Shown here: piece after piece, positions 21,831 through 31,830 of the stretch
How the letters are laid out: each line of letters opens with the position of its first letter
Numbering within the stretch: position 1 is the stretch's first letter
Assembly: GCA_003427395.1 (NCBI GenBank)
Contig: BFEA01000020.1
Location: 2,374,577 to 2,408,096, forward strand
Source of the DNA: Chara braunii
Lineage: Eukaryota > Streptophyta > Charophyceae > Charales > Characeae
DNA length: 33,520 nt
Direction: 5' to 3'
The notes under the pieces: model-generated
What the model was told of the DNA's origin: nothing
What the model saw: only the letters and a program-made list of their open reading frames with translations
Databases searched by the model: none
Position numbers and translations under genes: made by a program

Positions 21831-22790
21831 TATGTTTATTCTCAGATGCGATCATAGCATCCTGAGACTTTCTAATATGTTCGACGGCCTGCTGCAGCAT
21901 CTGTTCATAATTAACAGCAAACTCTATGCTACCAGGTGCTGCCGTGGGTTGCCTTTCTGGTAGCAGAAAGTCAAGTGCAGTTCTGGGCTTCCAACCAAGG
22001 TGCAGCTGGTTGGGAGTCATACCAGTAGTATTGTGCACTGCATTGTTGTACAAGCTGGCGACGAGAGGTAACTTCTCGTCCTAGTCATCCTGACTTGGCT
22101 TAATATAATGCCGAAGTAGGTGTTGTACTACCCGGTTCATCTGTTTTGCATGGCCATTTGAATCGAGGTGGTTCCCTGACGTCATTTGGAGCTTGGTACC
22201 CATCTGTTCATTTGTTGCCTGCCACAGTTCGCTGGTAAACCTTACATCCCTGTCACTTACAATCGACGTAGGTAGTCCAAAATCCCTGACCCAGTTATCC
22301 AGGAACAGTTTGATGACATAGTCAGTTTTAGCAGTTTCTGGCATAGCGACAAGTCTTGCATACTTAGTAAAGCGGTCTACTATCACGAAGATGTGCCTTT
22401 TTCCAGACTAACTGGTCACGAGAGTATCCATGAAGTCCATGGACACACTCTGGTCAGGACCTTCAGGAATCGGCAAGGGCTTGATAAGCCCAAGCGGAGC
22501 CTGAGTCCTAGGTTTGTCCCTTTGGCAAACCTGGCAAGTTTCAACGTACTTTTTCGCATCTTGCATCATAGTGGGTCACCAAAAGTTCTGCACTAGGTTA
22601 GTTGAAGTCTTTTTATAACCAAATGTCCAGTTGCATCCTGACACTCACCTAGAAACAAACTATGCAAAGACTCTCTATTAGGCACACACAATCTTTTATT
22701 CCCTACCTTTTCAAGAAACAGCAAGCCATACACCATTGTAAATTCATCCAAAGTCACTTTGTCCTTTGCTTGGAATTTACGAATGATCTC
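21817..22790 (-). pseudogene. Chromovirus integrase: HHCC finger and catalytic core
   Basis: Integrase inserts the cDNA into host DNA. The H-H part (CQDATGHL..) is separated from the C-C part (ETCQVCQRDKP) by a 1-nt frameshift near 22637. A stop at 22576-22578 falls where FWWP is expected (Trp to stop). The core reads ..SMDFMD.. (first Asp), a stop at 22408-22410, IVDRFTKYAR, then PTSIVSDRDVRFTS (second Asp), then HLDSNGHAKQMNRV. There the catalytic Glu of the DG.(T/S)E block is Lys (codon 22144-22146). Another stop at 22081-22083 (QDD*D) replaces the usual Trp. After LYNNAVHNTTGMTPNQLHLG the frame ends at 21817. The enzyme is certainly inactive. Confidence 0.9.
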
Positions 22791-24025
22791 TTACATGACT
22801 GGATCTTGCTGATAGGCTTCCACCAACGATCGAGTCAGATCATTAGATATGCTAAATTCAGTTACTAGCTCACCCAGGTAATCTGCCCGTCGAGATAGTG
22901 CATCCGCCACCTTGGTGTACTCTCCTTTGATAGGATCAAGTTGATAGCCATACATGTCTATCACTTGTATCCATCTCTTGAGTGCGTCTGAGAGTACCGG
23001 CTGTGTTTTGATCCAGCGCAAGGTCTCATGGTCATATCTTACATAGAAAAATATGTGCTGTCTTAGGACTCCTGGCAGTATTTTCAAGTGCTCAGCGTGC
23101 TTCTCTACAGTCCTACTAAAGATAAGAATATCGTTGAGGTACACGACGATAAACTTGTCTAAGTAATCATGAAATATCATGTTCATTGCGTGCTGGAACG
23201 TACCAGGTGCATTGCATAGGCCAAAGGGCGTCACCACAAACTCGTACTGACCGTACCTAGTCTGAAATGCGGTTTTGTGCTGGTCCTCAGGTCTAATGGC
23301 AATTTGATGGTATCCGAACTTCAGATCTATCTTGGTGAAGTACCGGCATCCCTGCACTCTATCCAAGGGGTCGTCGATGCGGGGTAGGGGCTCCGCGTTC
23401 TTAACGGTGATGGCATTGAGGCCCCTATAGTCAATGCACATCCTCAGGGTACCTCCCTTCTTTTAGACAAATACGATTGGTGCACCGTAAGGGGAGGTAC
23501 TAGGCCAAATCCATCCCTTTTCTATGAGCTCCTGGAATTGGCCGCGGAGCTCATCCAACTCCGCAGGACACATCCTATAAATTCGTCCTCTAGGTATCTT
23601 ACTACCTGGGACAACCTCTATTGCATGCACCACCTCCCTTTCTACCACGCCTATGGGCTCCTCAAAAAGGTATGAATATGTTGCGACGATTGATTCTATC
23701 TCTGGGGGTGTTTTAACAACCTCCCCTTTCTCAGAGACAAAAACTAGATACATGTCCTCCTCGCGATTCTGCTTGTAGTAGTTATAGAAAGAGGAAGCAC
23801 ACATACAGCCGTAGTTATCCACTAGACTGCTAGCCTTATACTTCTGCAGTCTAACGGTCCTACCATTTGGCAACTTGTGTATCAACACCTTCCTATCCCA
23901 ATCAAACCGAGGTTGTGCGACCTCGAGGTAGTACATGCCTAGTAGCATATCGAAGGGCAGTTCGTCGCTGACGAGGAATGAGATTTTATGTCTCGCTTCC
24001 CCTCCTCCATAAGAGAAGGAACAGA
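22791..24025 (-). pseudogene. Chromovirus reverse transcriptase / RNase H, internally deleted
   Basis: The frame continues from protease (..MLLGMYYLEVAQPRFDW..) into RT: KIPRGRIYRMCPAELDEL, GWIWPSTSPYGAPIVFV, a stop at 23463-23465, then MCIDYRGLNAITVKN, the motif A strand FTKIDLKFGYHQI, PFGLCNAPGTFQ, and motif C as YLNDILIFS. The first Asp of YxDD is Asn (codon 23133-23135). After GVLRQH at about 23050 it jumps directly to YVRYDHETLRW and ..VADALSRR, the end of RNase H. The RT thumb and the RNase H catalytic acids, about 190 residues, are therefore missing. A stop at 22791 ends the segment. A frameshift near 24025 separates it from the protease frame. Confidence 0.92.
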
Positions 24026-24493
24026 CTACGTCCTGACATAGTCTTTAACAATCTTTTGGTGCTTGTTGGCTAGCGCAAAAGCTACAGTTTTGCTAAGCCG
24101 CTGCACTTGGTCCCCTAAGCACAGTCTATCCACACAAGCACGACTGATGAAGTTTCGTGTAGAGCCTATGTCTGCGAAGGCGNCAACTTTNCGGCCACCT
24201 ACATCAACCTCTACCACGAAATGTTCACCCTTTGGACCTCTACTGATCATCGCCCAAGAGTCTCTGGGGTCCTTTCCTGACCACTCAGTCTCTAACTCTT
24301 CTAGGGCCTCAGACACATCTCTCGAACAGAGCGCCGGTGGGTCTGAATGTGTCTGCGGGGCGATACGTGGGTCACTAGCCCTGGCCAATGCCTGAAGTGG
24401 GGAAGGCAACATTACCACTTCAGCGTGAGTAAGAGCGGCTAAAACTCCTACTGGCCCAAGGTGTTTCCCTGCAAAGTGCTCGCAGAAGAACTG
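24026..24493 (-). pseudogene. Chromovirus aspartic protease
   Basis: The frame holds a retropepsin-like flap-to-active-site block: VEVDVGG.KV.AFADIGSTRNFISRACVDRL, spanning two ambiguous bases at 24183 and 24191. The usual D(T/S)G(S/A)T triad appears as DIGST. The Asp is kept, while the second position is Ile. The protease would cut the Gag-Pol precursor. It is in frame with gag but separated by a TGA at 24494-24496. The frame closes at 24026 (TAG), where a frameshift leads to the RT frame. Confidence 0.8.
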
Positions 24494-26380
24494 TCATAGT
24501 CCCACCACCGTTGGTGAGGCTACCCTCGTTAGGACTTTCTTGCCTCGGCACGTTCGAGACGTGTGGCCATAGTTGCCACAGTTCATGCACGTGCCCCTAG
24601 CGACTCGGTCCCTCCACACCTCATACTCTAAACCAAGTTTCACCCATGTGGGCGTTCCTTGGTCGCCCTGACCCGTAGACCGTCCTACCTTCTTCTTCCT
24701 GGTCCCCCTAACCTTTTCTTTAATACGTGCCACGACTCCCCCATCTGAAGTCTCGTTGGCCCCATCGTGCTTTTTCTCCCCAAGGTCTGGGAAGTCGTTA
24801 ATTTATGTCGCCTGACCATCGTGGTAGACGAACATTAGTTGACCTTTCTTCTTCCAGTCTTGGGGTAGTCTCTTCTTCCTACCATCTCCCTGACTCTGAT
24901 GCGCAGATCCCAACTTTGCCTCTATATCTAAAGCCTTCTTGCTGAAGGAGGCGAAGTTGTATTGTTCGACATAGGCCTCATCTACCAGCTTTGTTCTAAC
25001 CTCTGAAGGTAGACATCTAAGGTAATCCGTAAGGAGTACCTGCTGGTCATAGCGCACACCAGGTACCACGAGCAGACGTTCTATGGTATCCGTGAGCTCT
25101 CTAACATTCTTGTACCTTCTGGCACAAAGACTATTGATCGCATCTCTCGCCTTTTGGGCCCCTTGTGGGTCATGCCACCTATTATACACGAACCGTACGA
25201 ACTCTTCCAATGTCTGGGCCTGGGCCCTCGCATCGAAGTTCCGACCGTAGCCCTGCTGTTGCACTAGGCCATTCAACAACCAGCGGGCTGTTGACCCCTC
25301 TAGAAAGGAGGCAGCCACTACAACTTCTTGCTCCAGCCTGGTAAGTTTGTGCCTCACATAGGTGGGCACCGTCCTCACCCAGGTATCCAAGTCCTCATCC
25401 TTCTTCCTATCGCCAAAGAAGGGCTTAGGACTTAGCAAGGGTATTTTGGGCATCCACTGCATAGGCTGCATTGGCCCAGGGGATTGCTGCAGTGGCTACA
25501 TAGCCACCGAAACAGGTTGCTGCACACTAACATGGGTCTGGCTTGACAGTGGGATTGTAGTAATGACTGTCGTCGATGGTACGGCTGAGACTCTAAGGAC
25601 CGAACCACTAATCGCCACATAACCACCTAGAGGGGCCATGCCAAACATAGGTGAGAATGAAGGCCCTACCGGCGATGGCGTCACTGATGGACCCGCAACC
25701 GAAGGGGGAGTTACAGCAACCTGAGACTGCCTCATCATTGGACGAGGAGCCTGTAATGCAGCCAAAATTCGTTTTTGGCGTGCCACTAGTTCAGCCAACA
25801 CTTCCTGCTGAACAACCTGGGTCTCCGCCACACACCGGAGCGAATTCCGCAGTGCTTGCATAGCGGGATCTAATGTGGACTCGTCTAGTGCTTCCAGCTT
25901 GCCTAGTTCCTGCAATCTATTACCTAGTCTAGCTTTTCTCATTATTGCCCTTCTTCTTCTCTCTGCTGCTTCATCCAACTGTCGTTGCAACTCATCCTGA
26001 AGTTCTTCAGCTTGGAGGATCTCATAATCCTCCGGTGTGAGTTGAGTCTGTTGGCTGACTTGCAAGCCAGGGCTCTGGCTAATGGAAGCCCGAGAACCAC
26101 TTTGACTGACTCCTGACGAAGTGGCATGTGAAGAGGCCTGCGACATGGTAGAGGAAGTAGCCATGGTCGTACTGGTGCTAGCTATAATCCTAGACCTGGC
26201 ACTGGCCTCAACCACCCTCGCTCTTCTTGTCGCTGTTCTCTCTCTAGCCTCTCTCCGCAGTCTCCTCTCGTCTCCTAGACCTAACTCTAGGAAAGTCAAA
26301 GGTCGACTGAGAGCAGTTCTACGAGTAGTCCTACGGTCGTCCACTAACAACTCCTCCTCACTAGTGCTTGCATCACTCAT
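24494..26380 (-). pseudogene. Chromovirus gag with CCHC knuckle, two in-frame stops
   Basis: The likely start is the Met at 26378-26380 (MSDASTSEEELL..). The N-terminal 290 codons are Ser/Thr/Gln-rich with a Glu/Arg-rich, probably coiled segment (EILQAEELQDELQRQLDEA). After an in-frame TAG (25496-25498) comes the capsid-like retrotransposon gag domain (PFFGDRKKDEDLDTWV.. , EFVRFVYNRWHDPQGAQ.., ..LTDYLRCLPSEVRTKL). A TAA (24803-24805) then interrupts the basic linker. The knuckle CMNCGNYGHTSRTC (C-x2-C-x4-H-x4-C) follows. All three pieces are in one frame, so only point changes broke it. Gag forms the particle and packages RNA. Confidence 0.9.
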
Positions 26381-27650
26381 GAGCTAAAGTGTGTATGATC
26401 TAAACTAGAATCCACACTGAATCCTACCTCAGCATGACACACAACCGATTATGATACACAACTAACTTAGGTATGCCTGGACAGAAACAGTTAGGTGGTT
26501 GGGTGTCACCCAGTGTCAGATCCTACAGGGAATATTAAATTTATTTTTAGATTACTCTAACACAGATTACAATGCAGCAAAGAATATACTCCTCTATCTG
26601 CAGCTGTCTGTCAGTTGTTAGTCAAGTCCGTAACAACTAAATAATCAAAAATAAAAATAATGCTCCCTACAGAGATGTATGCTGGATGGTAGTTTATCTA
26701 ATTAATGCCACCACGAACAGTTACCGGAATCCAACCCTTTCCCTGTATCCCTCTTGAGTAGTCACTTTGTGTCGATGTTCCTAGGCACCTAGTTGAGCAG
26801 CGTGTCTAAAGGTGTGCAATCCGGCCCCACCCCTGTGCCCCAAGTCAAGGCCGACCCTGCCAGCCCCTGCACATTATTTATCCTCGCATGCAACGAGCCT
26901 TACACCCGGTCTGATCTGGCTGATCAGGAGGCATTTAAGGAGATCCACCATAACTCCTCAGGAATTATTTAACGTCGCAGACAGGACGACGATCACAGCC
27001 AGAATCAACACCGAGTCCCCGCCACAAATATTTAGAGACGGTCTGGTAAGCGTTTGTTCGAAGGGCTGAAATGCCCTGCATGGCCTCTATTGCGCAGCAG
27101 CAGAACCAAGGACTTGCGGCAAAGCATGCGTGTACGAGTCCCGGCGGGTTGGCATGGTGATAGTGACCCGAGTGCTTCGTCCAGGGCCCTTCAGAGGCAA
27201 CGCCCGTCTCCCACCAGCTTGCTGCCCAGGGAGAATGTCGACTCTCAAGGTTGAGCACTCGCAACACCTCACATTGAGAGGACTCTAAAGACAAGACTCA
27301 CTTCCTCACGGTAAGAAGCAATGAAGAGGGTAGATAAGGAAGGAAGCAACGTACCTCATAATGCTGCCCCCCACCACTGATTTCTCACCAGCAACCTGAT
27401 GTGCATTTATGATGACCGGTCTTTGCCTCGGCACAACCAACAGCAGAATGAGTTCCACCTCGGCTTAAATGCCACATCAGCGAGCTCTCATCATCCAGCG
27501 TACAGCCCTATTGTCACCACATAGCTTCCTGGCGCGCCCACACCACCCTGGGCCGCCTACCGTTCAACGCCCATGCCTTATCACTGCCCCACACCTCATG
27601 CGAAGCACCGAACAGCTATTGCGAAGAACCAATGAGCACATTTCGAACCA
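26381..27650 (-). other. Chromovirus 5' leader, about 1.27 kb
   Basis: The interval lies between the PBS and the gag start. Short open frames on both strands lack motifs. I see no gene in it. The length is large for a leader and could include sequence that was once coding or inserted. Confidence 0.6.
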
Positions 27651-27662
27651 GTTCCGATACCA
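27651..27662 (-). promoter_or_regulatory. Primer binding site (initiator Met tRNA-like)
   Basis: On the minus strand TGGTATCGGAAC starts 3 nt after the 5' LTR end. It matches the plant initiator-Met PBS TGGTATCAGAGC at 10 of 12 positions. Both mismatches are A/G transitions. Confidence 0.75.
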
Positions 27663-27665
27663 AAT

Positions 27666-29192
27666 TGCAAGGAAAATGCACAGAAACGAGATGACAATAT
27701 TCAGATTGCACAATCACATTGAAAGCAGGGCTGGTCCCCAGATGAACCGGGGACCCCTACCCCATCCGCGGTCCTCCCGGTTGGACTGGCCGGTGGCCCG
27801 GGCAAGTTCCCTCCCGGTTGCCTCCAGCGCATTTTTGCTGGGGGCTGAAATTTTTTTTTTGCCGGCGTGTATGTGTTCCCAAGGCCTCATGGCGGCGGGC
27901 CCTGCCCCGCAATTTCGAAACCGGGTCCTGTAGGCCCGGATTTTTCAAGTCCAGAAAGTGGCCAATCTTGGCCGCCGATCGTTGCAGATCAGCGGCAAAG
28001 ATCGGCCAGGACCCCATTTCAGGCAGAGGATATCCGCCGCTTGCCTGTGCAGATCAGCGGCGGAGAACAGCCACGCATTTTTCCTAAGATGTGGGTCGGG
28101 TAGGCCACTTCTCCAATTTGTCATCTTGTGGTCCAGGACCAGTTACCATTGGCAACATCTGATGCTCTTTCACCCTCAGGCACGAGGTGAACACTATGCT
28201 TCTGAAGAGTCTTTGCTGAGATTATATCCTTCTGCGTCGTCCCTGCCATCTGTGGAAAAAGTTATGGGTTCGGATTTTCGAATCGTGATTTCAGAGCCGT
28301 CCGAGGTGCAATCCCAAGAATGGACCTAGGCTATATTCTTCTCTCTATCTATCTCGAATGGACCTTGCTCCACTGCATGTATCTGGACAGACTGCCAGGC
28401 AAGATACTTACGGACTGACAACGCTCTGCCTCCACGAGCTGAAAGCTGGAACCATAACTTTTCTGCTGTCGAAATATACTCTGGAAGGGCTATAATTTCG
28501 GGCAAGGACCTCCTCTCATCATATCTGGTTCAGCTCGTGGGGTATCAATATCAAATGACATACTCCACGAAGTGCTCCAGCCACGGGGGGGTCGGATAAG
28601 TGAATTTGTTTACTTGACCGCTCCCCGAGGAAGCCATAGTTGCCTGAATATGTCAATAATAACCCCCTGCCCCCCTCTGGAAGCCCCCTGAAAAATGCTG
28701 TACCTTGAAAATTTTATTGCAGATTCGGACAGCTCTTGAAGAGCGCAGTCGGAATCTGCCCAAAAAAAAAAAAAAAAAAAAAAAAAAAAGATATTTGGGC
28801 ACTTTTTTTTTTCAAAACCAGTTTCCCGGTTCATCCCCCCTGGGCTGGTCCAGCTCCGGTTGGACAAGGGTAGCTCAACCGGCCGGTTGCCGGCCCAGCA
28901 CTGATTGAAAGCCAAATCGTATCACAGTGTTCAGAAAGCAGCATTGCACCAATATAACACCAATGGAGAATCGTAGCACTGAAAATCAATGTCAATGAGA
29001 GCTTGCTCTCGCCACCACCAACATATGTATCCAGTCTCTATCTCCCTACTTGGCGCTCAGCGCCCAGCCTACTCCCTACACAGCTACAACTAGCCTACTA
29101 ATTCACAATGCAACTGTTGAGGTCAGCAGCCTCCGAAGTACTTAAAGATGTCGCCCATGCAGACCATCGCCAATACCAGGTATGTGCCCTCA

Positions 29193-29228
<36 letters not shown>

Positions 29229-29870
29229 TCTCTCTGTCTCTCCCTTGTCTCTCTCCCACGTCTTCCCTTTGTACACCTGAAGACCAACCCTGCGCCTCAC
29301 TGTACATCCAAGCCCACCAGCTATGGAGGCTGGGCTATGGCGCTGCCCTCAGCAGCACCCTGCTCTCTGCACGACCGCACGTGCTTGCACCTCGCCGCTC
29401 AGCGCTAGCAGCAGGTCACGAGCTTCAGCTCCAGCAGCGCTGCCACCAGCATGCGAGTGCCCGAATGAGCCGCCAGCCAGCGAGCTCTTTCCTATATGGA
29501 AAAGAGCTGGCCTGGCTTCGCAGCCTGGCTGCCCTGAGCCTGGGCCCAGAAGCTTCCGGTAGGCCCCAAGGTGCTGCGCCTTTGGTGCAGCTACCGGGCC
29601 TCATTCGGTTGGGCCTCCCAACTGTCTGTGTATGACGCTGCAAACCTCGCCCAGGGCCTGTGCTTTTGGAAAGGCCTAGAAGGCCTGGGATTTTCCATGC
29701 TGCTCAGCCTGTGTTTTCCTTCAACCAACTGGCGCGACGAAACTGCGTGGACCCCAAATACGAAATTGACAGCCAAGGGCCTCTCGTGATTTGTTAGGCC
29801 CGCCTTCACTTAGGGCAGGCACATTTGTGGCAGGGGCCCCTAAGGCCCGCCGAGGACCCACATCTTTGCA
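27666..29870 (-). repeat. 5' LTR of the chromovirus, interrupted by a nested element
   Basis: It pairs with the 3' LTR: 27666-27725 and 28912-29870 align to 20281-21286, once the inserted 1,178 bp and one copy of its 8-bp target duplication are removed. On the minus strand it starts TGCAAAGATG and ends CCTTGCA. The ATC microsatellite at about 29195-29226 is longer than in the other LTR. Confidence 0.93.
27726..28903. mobile_element. hAT-like non-autonomous element nested in the 5' LTR
   Basis: The left end is CAGGGCTGGTCCCC. The right end inverted is CAGTGCTGGGCCGG. These imperfect terminal inverted repeats begin with CA. ATTGAAAG is duplicated on both sides (27718-27725 and 28904-28911), and the intact LTR has the single uninterrupted site. 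An 8-bp duplication plus a CAGGG-type terminus is the hAT signature. Both arms are rich in CCGG words (for example AACCGGCCGGTTG). The interior has an A-run near 28760-28789 and two GCAGATCAGCGGC copies near 27984 and 28049. No transposase is encoded. Confidence 0.9.
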
Positions 29871-29885
29871 AAAAGCATTAAAAAC

Positions 29886-30355
29886 CTAGGGAGATATCCC
29901 GGGGGCCCGGGTCCTGATGTCACACCCGGTTTGGCGACCGGGTGACCGGCTGGGCATGACCCCCGGGCATGGGCCCAGGCAGCCCCAGCACAAAAAAAAA
30001 AAAAAAAAAAAAATCTGAAAAAAAAATGTTGTGTAGAATTGGAATACAAAGTAACAAACAACTTTTGGCTGAGGGTCACAGAAGAATTCCTCACGGAACT
30101 CGAGATAAAAGAAAAGAAAACAAATCACACTAGGCACCCACCTTTAAACCCCTTTAGCCCCTTTAAAATTCATTTATACTCCCCTACCCACCCCTTGACA
30201 GCCAACTCTCAGAAAAAGAAAAGAGCCCAGATTCGGGCTCCTCTCGGAAAGTGAGGAAAAAACCCACTGCAATTATTTTTTATTCTATTTTATCCCATGC
30301 AGGGTATCTCGGGCGTCACGCTCGGGTGACCGGCCGGTCATGAAAATCTTCCTAG
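29886..30355 (+). mobile_element. Core-family short element E1 (CCCGGG arms)
   Basis: It starts CTAGGGAGATATCCCGGG and ends GAAAATCTTCCTAG, with imperfect inverted ends (CTAGG(G/A)AGAT). The arms hold CCCGGG, ACCGGGTGACCGG and, at the right, GACCGGCCGGTC. The interior shares the core (ATGTTGTGTAGAATT .. GGGTCAC .. AATTCCTCAC .. GAGATAAAA) with E2, E3 and E4. The flanks TTAAAAAC and TTCAAAAAC resemble a decayed 8-bp target duplication. It sits 15 bp beyond the chromovirus end, inside the GH35 intron. Confidence 0.8.
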
Positions 30356-30532
30356 TTCAAAAACCCATAAACAGGTTGACAAAGACACTACCACTGCACC
30401 ACTCTTCCATCTAAGATACTTTTACAGTCTTTGACTTCATTGAATTAGCAAAAACATATCTGAAACAGATCAACAGAGTACTACTATGGTAGAGTATGAC
30501 TCTTTGATCCAATCCATCATGAACCCACCCAC

Positions 30533-30664
30533 CTCTGGATGAATTCTGAAGTAATGAATTGAGCCGCTAACAATCTGCAAAGGCTTCCCATCCAGGAAAA
30601 ATGTGTCCTCTCCCAGCCGAAACCTCCGCACAGCTCCCACATGAGTCCTCTTTTCATTTATGAA
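30533..30664 (-). CDS. GH35 beta-galactosidase, exon encoding the domain start
   Basis: The 132-bp exon (44 codons) encodes FINEKRTHVGAVRRFRLGED, then TFFLDGKPLQIVSGSIHYFR and IHPE. The F(L/W).DGKP.(Q/R)I(V/I)(S/G)G(S/D)(I/L)HYFR..PE block is the hallmark start of the GH35 barrel. The donor is CCAGAG|GTGGGT. The acceptor is most likely GACGAAAG|TTC. Ending after a full codon, the exon joins in phase with 15571-15376 to give IHPE-YWRDRL, as in the family. No in-frame Met begins it, so at least one further upstream exon (start codon, signal peptide) should exist. I could not find one up to 33520. Confidence 0.92.
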
Positions 30665-31073
30665 CTTTCGTCCACAATTACAGAAACAACACAGACATTA
30701 TCAAAACACCCACAAGAGAGCGACTTAGTTCAGTCAACATAAAACTTCATAAACAAGATGTGAAATCAGTGCAAATAAACTCCTATCAAGTAAAATAAAC
30801 CAACCAAAGTGAGGGTACTCATGAGTCATGTCCACACAATTTGACACAAAGGCAATCAATTCAGCTATAGCGGAAAACCTTCGGTTATGCAATAGCATGC
30901 ATGAAAACTTCTACAGTCATCTATTTAAAATTTAAATCATAAGTTCCCTGTTCTTCCTTCTTGATTTTTAAATGTTTCACATCTACGAGCATTCACTGTA
31001 TTGCACAGTCCAGAGTGACCTCCGCATACATATTGTGAAATTGTTCTTTTTCCCAAAAATTGGACCATTCGCA
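30665..31073. other. Probable GH35 intron, no feature recognised
   Basis: AT-rich DNA upstream of the GH35 exon on the minus strand. No exon, repeat or RNA gene was seen. Confidence 0.4.
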
Positions 31074-31110
31074 GGGCTGGTTGCCAACCACCCGGCAGCA
31101 CCAGCGGTTA
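31074..31110 (+). mobile_element. Possible orphan hAT-type left end
   Basis: CAGGGCTGGTTGCCAACCAC resembles the left end CAGGGCTGGTCCCC of the nested element at 27726. It contains the palindrome GGTTGCCAACC. No matching right end or 8-bp duplication was found downstream. Confidence 0.3.
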
Positions 31111-31143
31111 ACGGGTAGCTGAAAATTCAGGAATGAAAATTTT

Positions 31144-31458
31144 GAAGTGAAGAGTTTTGGGCAGTCTGAAAATCCCGAATGGACCTGAAGTGGTGAAAGG
31201 TTCGAAGACCCTGAAAACTACCTGTTTAGGCAGGCTGCATCCTGAAGTGGTGAAGTGAGAGTTTTGGGCAGTCTGAAAATCCTGAATGGTCTTGAAGTGG
31301 TGAAAGGTCGGAAGACCCTGGAAACCACCTGTTTAGGCAGGCTGCATCCTGAAGTGGTGAAGGGTGTCCTGAAGTGGTGAAAGGTCCGAAGACCCTGAAA
31401 ACCACCTGTTTAGGCAGGTTGCATCCTGAAGTGGTGAAGGGTGTCTTGAAGTGGTGAT
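31144..31458 (+). repeat. Tandem array built on GAAGTGGTGAA, periods 107 and 77 bp
   Basis: GAAGTGGTGAAAGG begins at 31187, 31294 and 31371, and a final partial GAAGTGGTGA at 31448. Spacings are 107, 77 and 77 bp. The long unit adds a GTTTTGGGCAGTCTGAAAAT block. The shared part includes GAAGACCCTG and CACCTGTTTAGGCAGG. Confidence 0.9.
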
Positions 31459-31509
31459 GAAAAATACGACTGTTGTTAACCTTCTCTCCTTGGCAGGCCC
31501 TCCCACGCC

Positions 31510-31551
31510 CAGATCTGTTCTGGAAGAACCCAGATCTGTTCTGGACGAACC
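31510..31551 (+). repeat. 21-bp tandem repeat, two copies
   Basis: CAGATCTGTTCTGGA(A/C)GAACC occurs twice in a row. Confidence 0.9.
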
Positions 31552-31830
31552 AGCAGGTCGTACTCCAGGTAGTCCTAGTGCATTTCGTACTCCAGCAGTG
31601 AGACTATTCCAACATTGTCAATTATGAGTTTTTGGTGTACTCTTATTTGGTGAAACTCGTTATGCAATTATGCTTTTGGTTCGAGTTCACGACTATCTGG
31701 TCTTATGTGTATGATGTTGTTTGATTGCTGAAGTTCGATATTGCTCATCTTCCTTGCAAAAAGATGGCGGTGTCAAAAACTTGCTCGCCCACTCAATAAT
31801 TTCATTCTCGTTTTATTTTTTCTAATTTTC

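Larger units (their letters stand above)
20281..29870 (-). mobile_element. Ty3/gypsy chromovirus, complete structure but dead
   Basis: The minus-strand order is 5' LTR (29870-27666, carrying a nested insertion), PBS, leader, gag, protease, RT/RNase H, integrase, chromodomain-like tail, PPT, 3' LTR (21286-20281). This is the chromovirus order. The LTRs differ by roughly 40 substitutions in about 1 kb by eye (near 96% identity), so the insertion is not recent. Coding regions carry at least seven in-frame stops, several frameshifts, an internal deletion, and altered RT and integrase active sites. The flanks (GAAAA before, AAAAG after) share only AAAA, so the target duplication is uncertain. Confidence 0.95.
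15572..30532 (-). other. 14,961-bp intron of the GH35 gene
   Basis: The interval lies between the donor GAG|GTGGGT (exon end 30533) and the acceptor AACAG|T (exon start 15571). Splicing joins codon GAG to TAT in phase 0 and rebuilds the family block IHPE-YWRDRL. The intron holds a tandem duplication, the assembly gap, the second copy of the 1.1-kb repeat, the whole chromovirus with its nested hAT element, and one short core-family element. The size assumes that scaffolding across the gap is right. Confidence 0.8.

Noticed and set aside
29108-29635. A 175-codon plus-strand frame, with related frames at 20531-21051
   Set aside because: Both lie antisense inside the chromovirus LTRs. The frame is not kept open between the two copies, and a CAATACCAG|GTATGT donor-like site there has no partner.
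20276-29875. A 5-bp target duplication for the chromovirus
   Set aside because: The flanks are GAAAA and AAAAG. Only a low-complexity AAAA is shared, so it is not convincing.
31144-31551. CRISPR-like appearance of regularly spaced repeats
   Set aside because: The whole unit is repeated, with no unique spacers. The context is eukaryotic.
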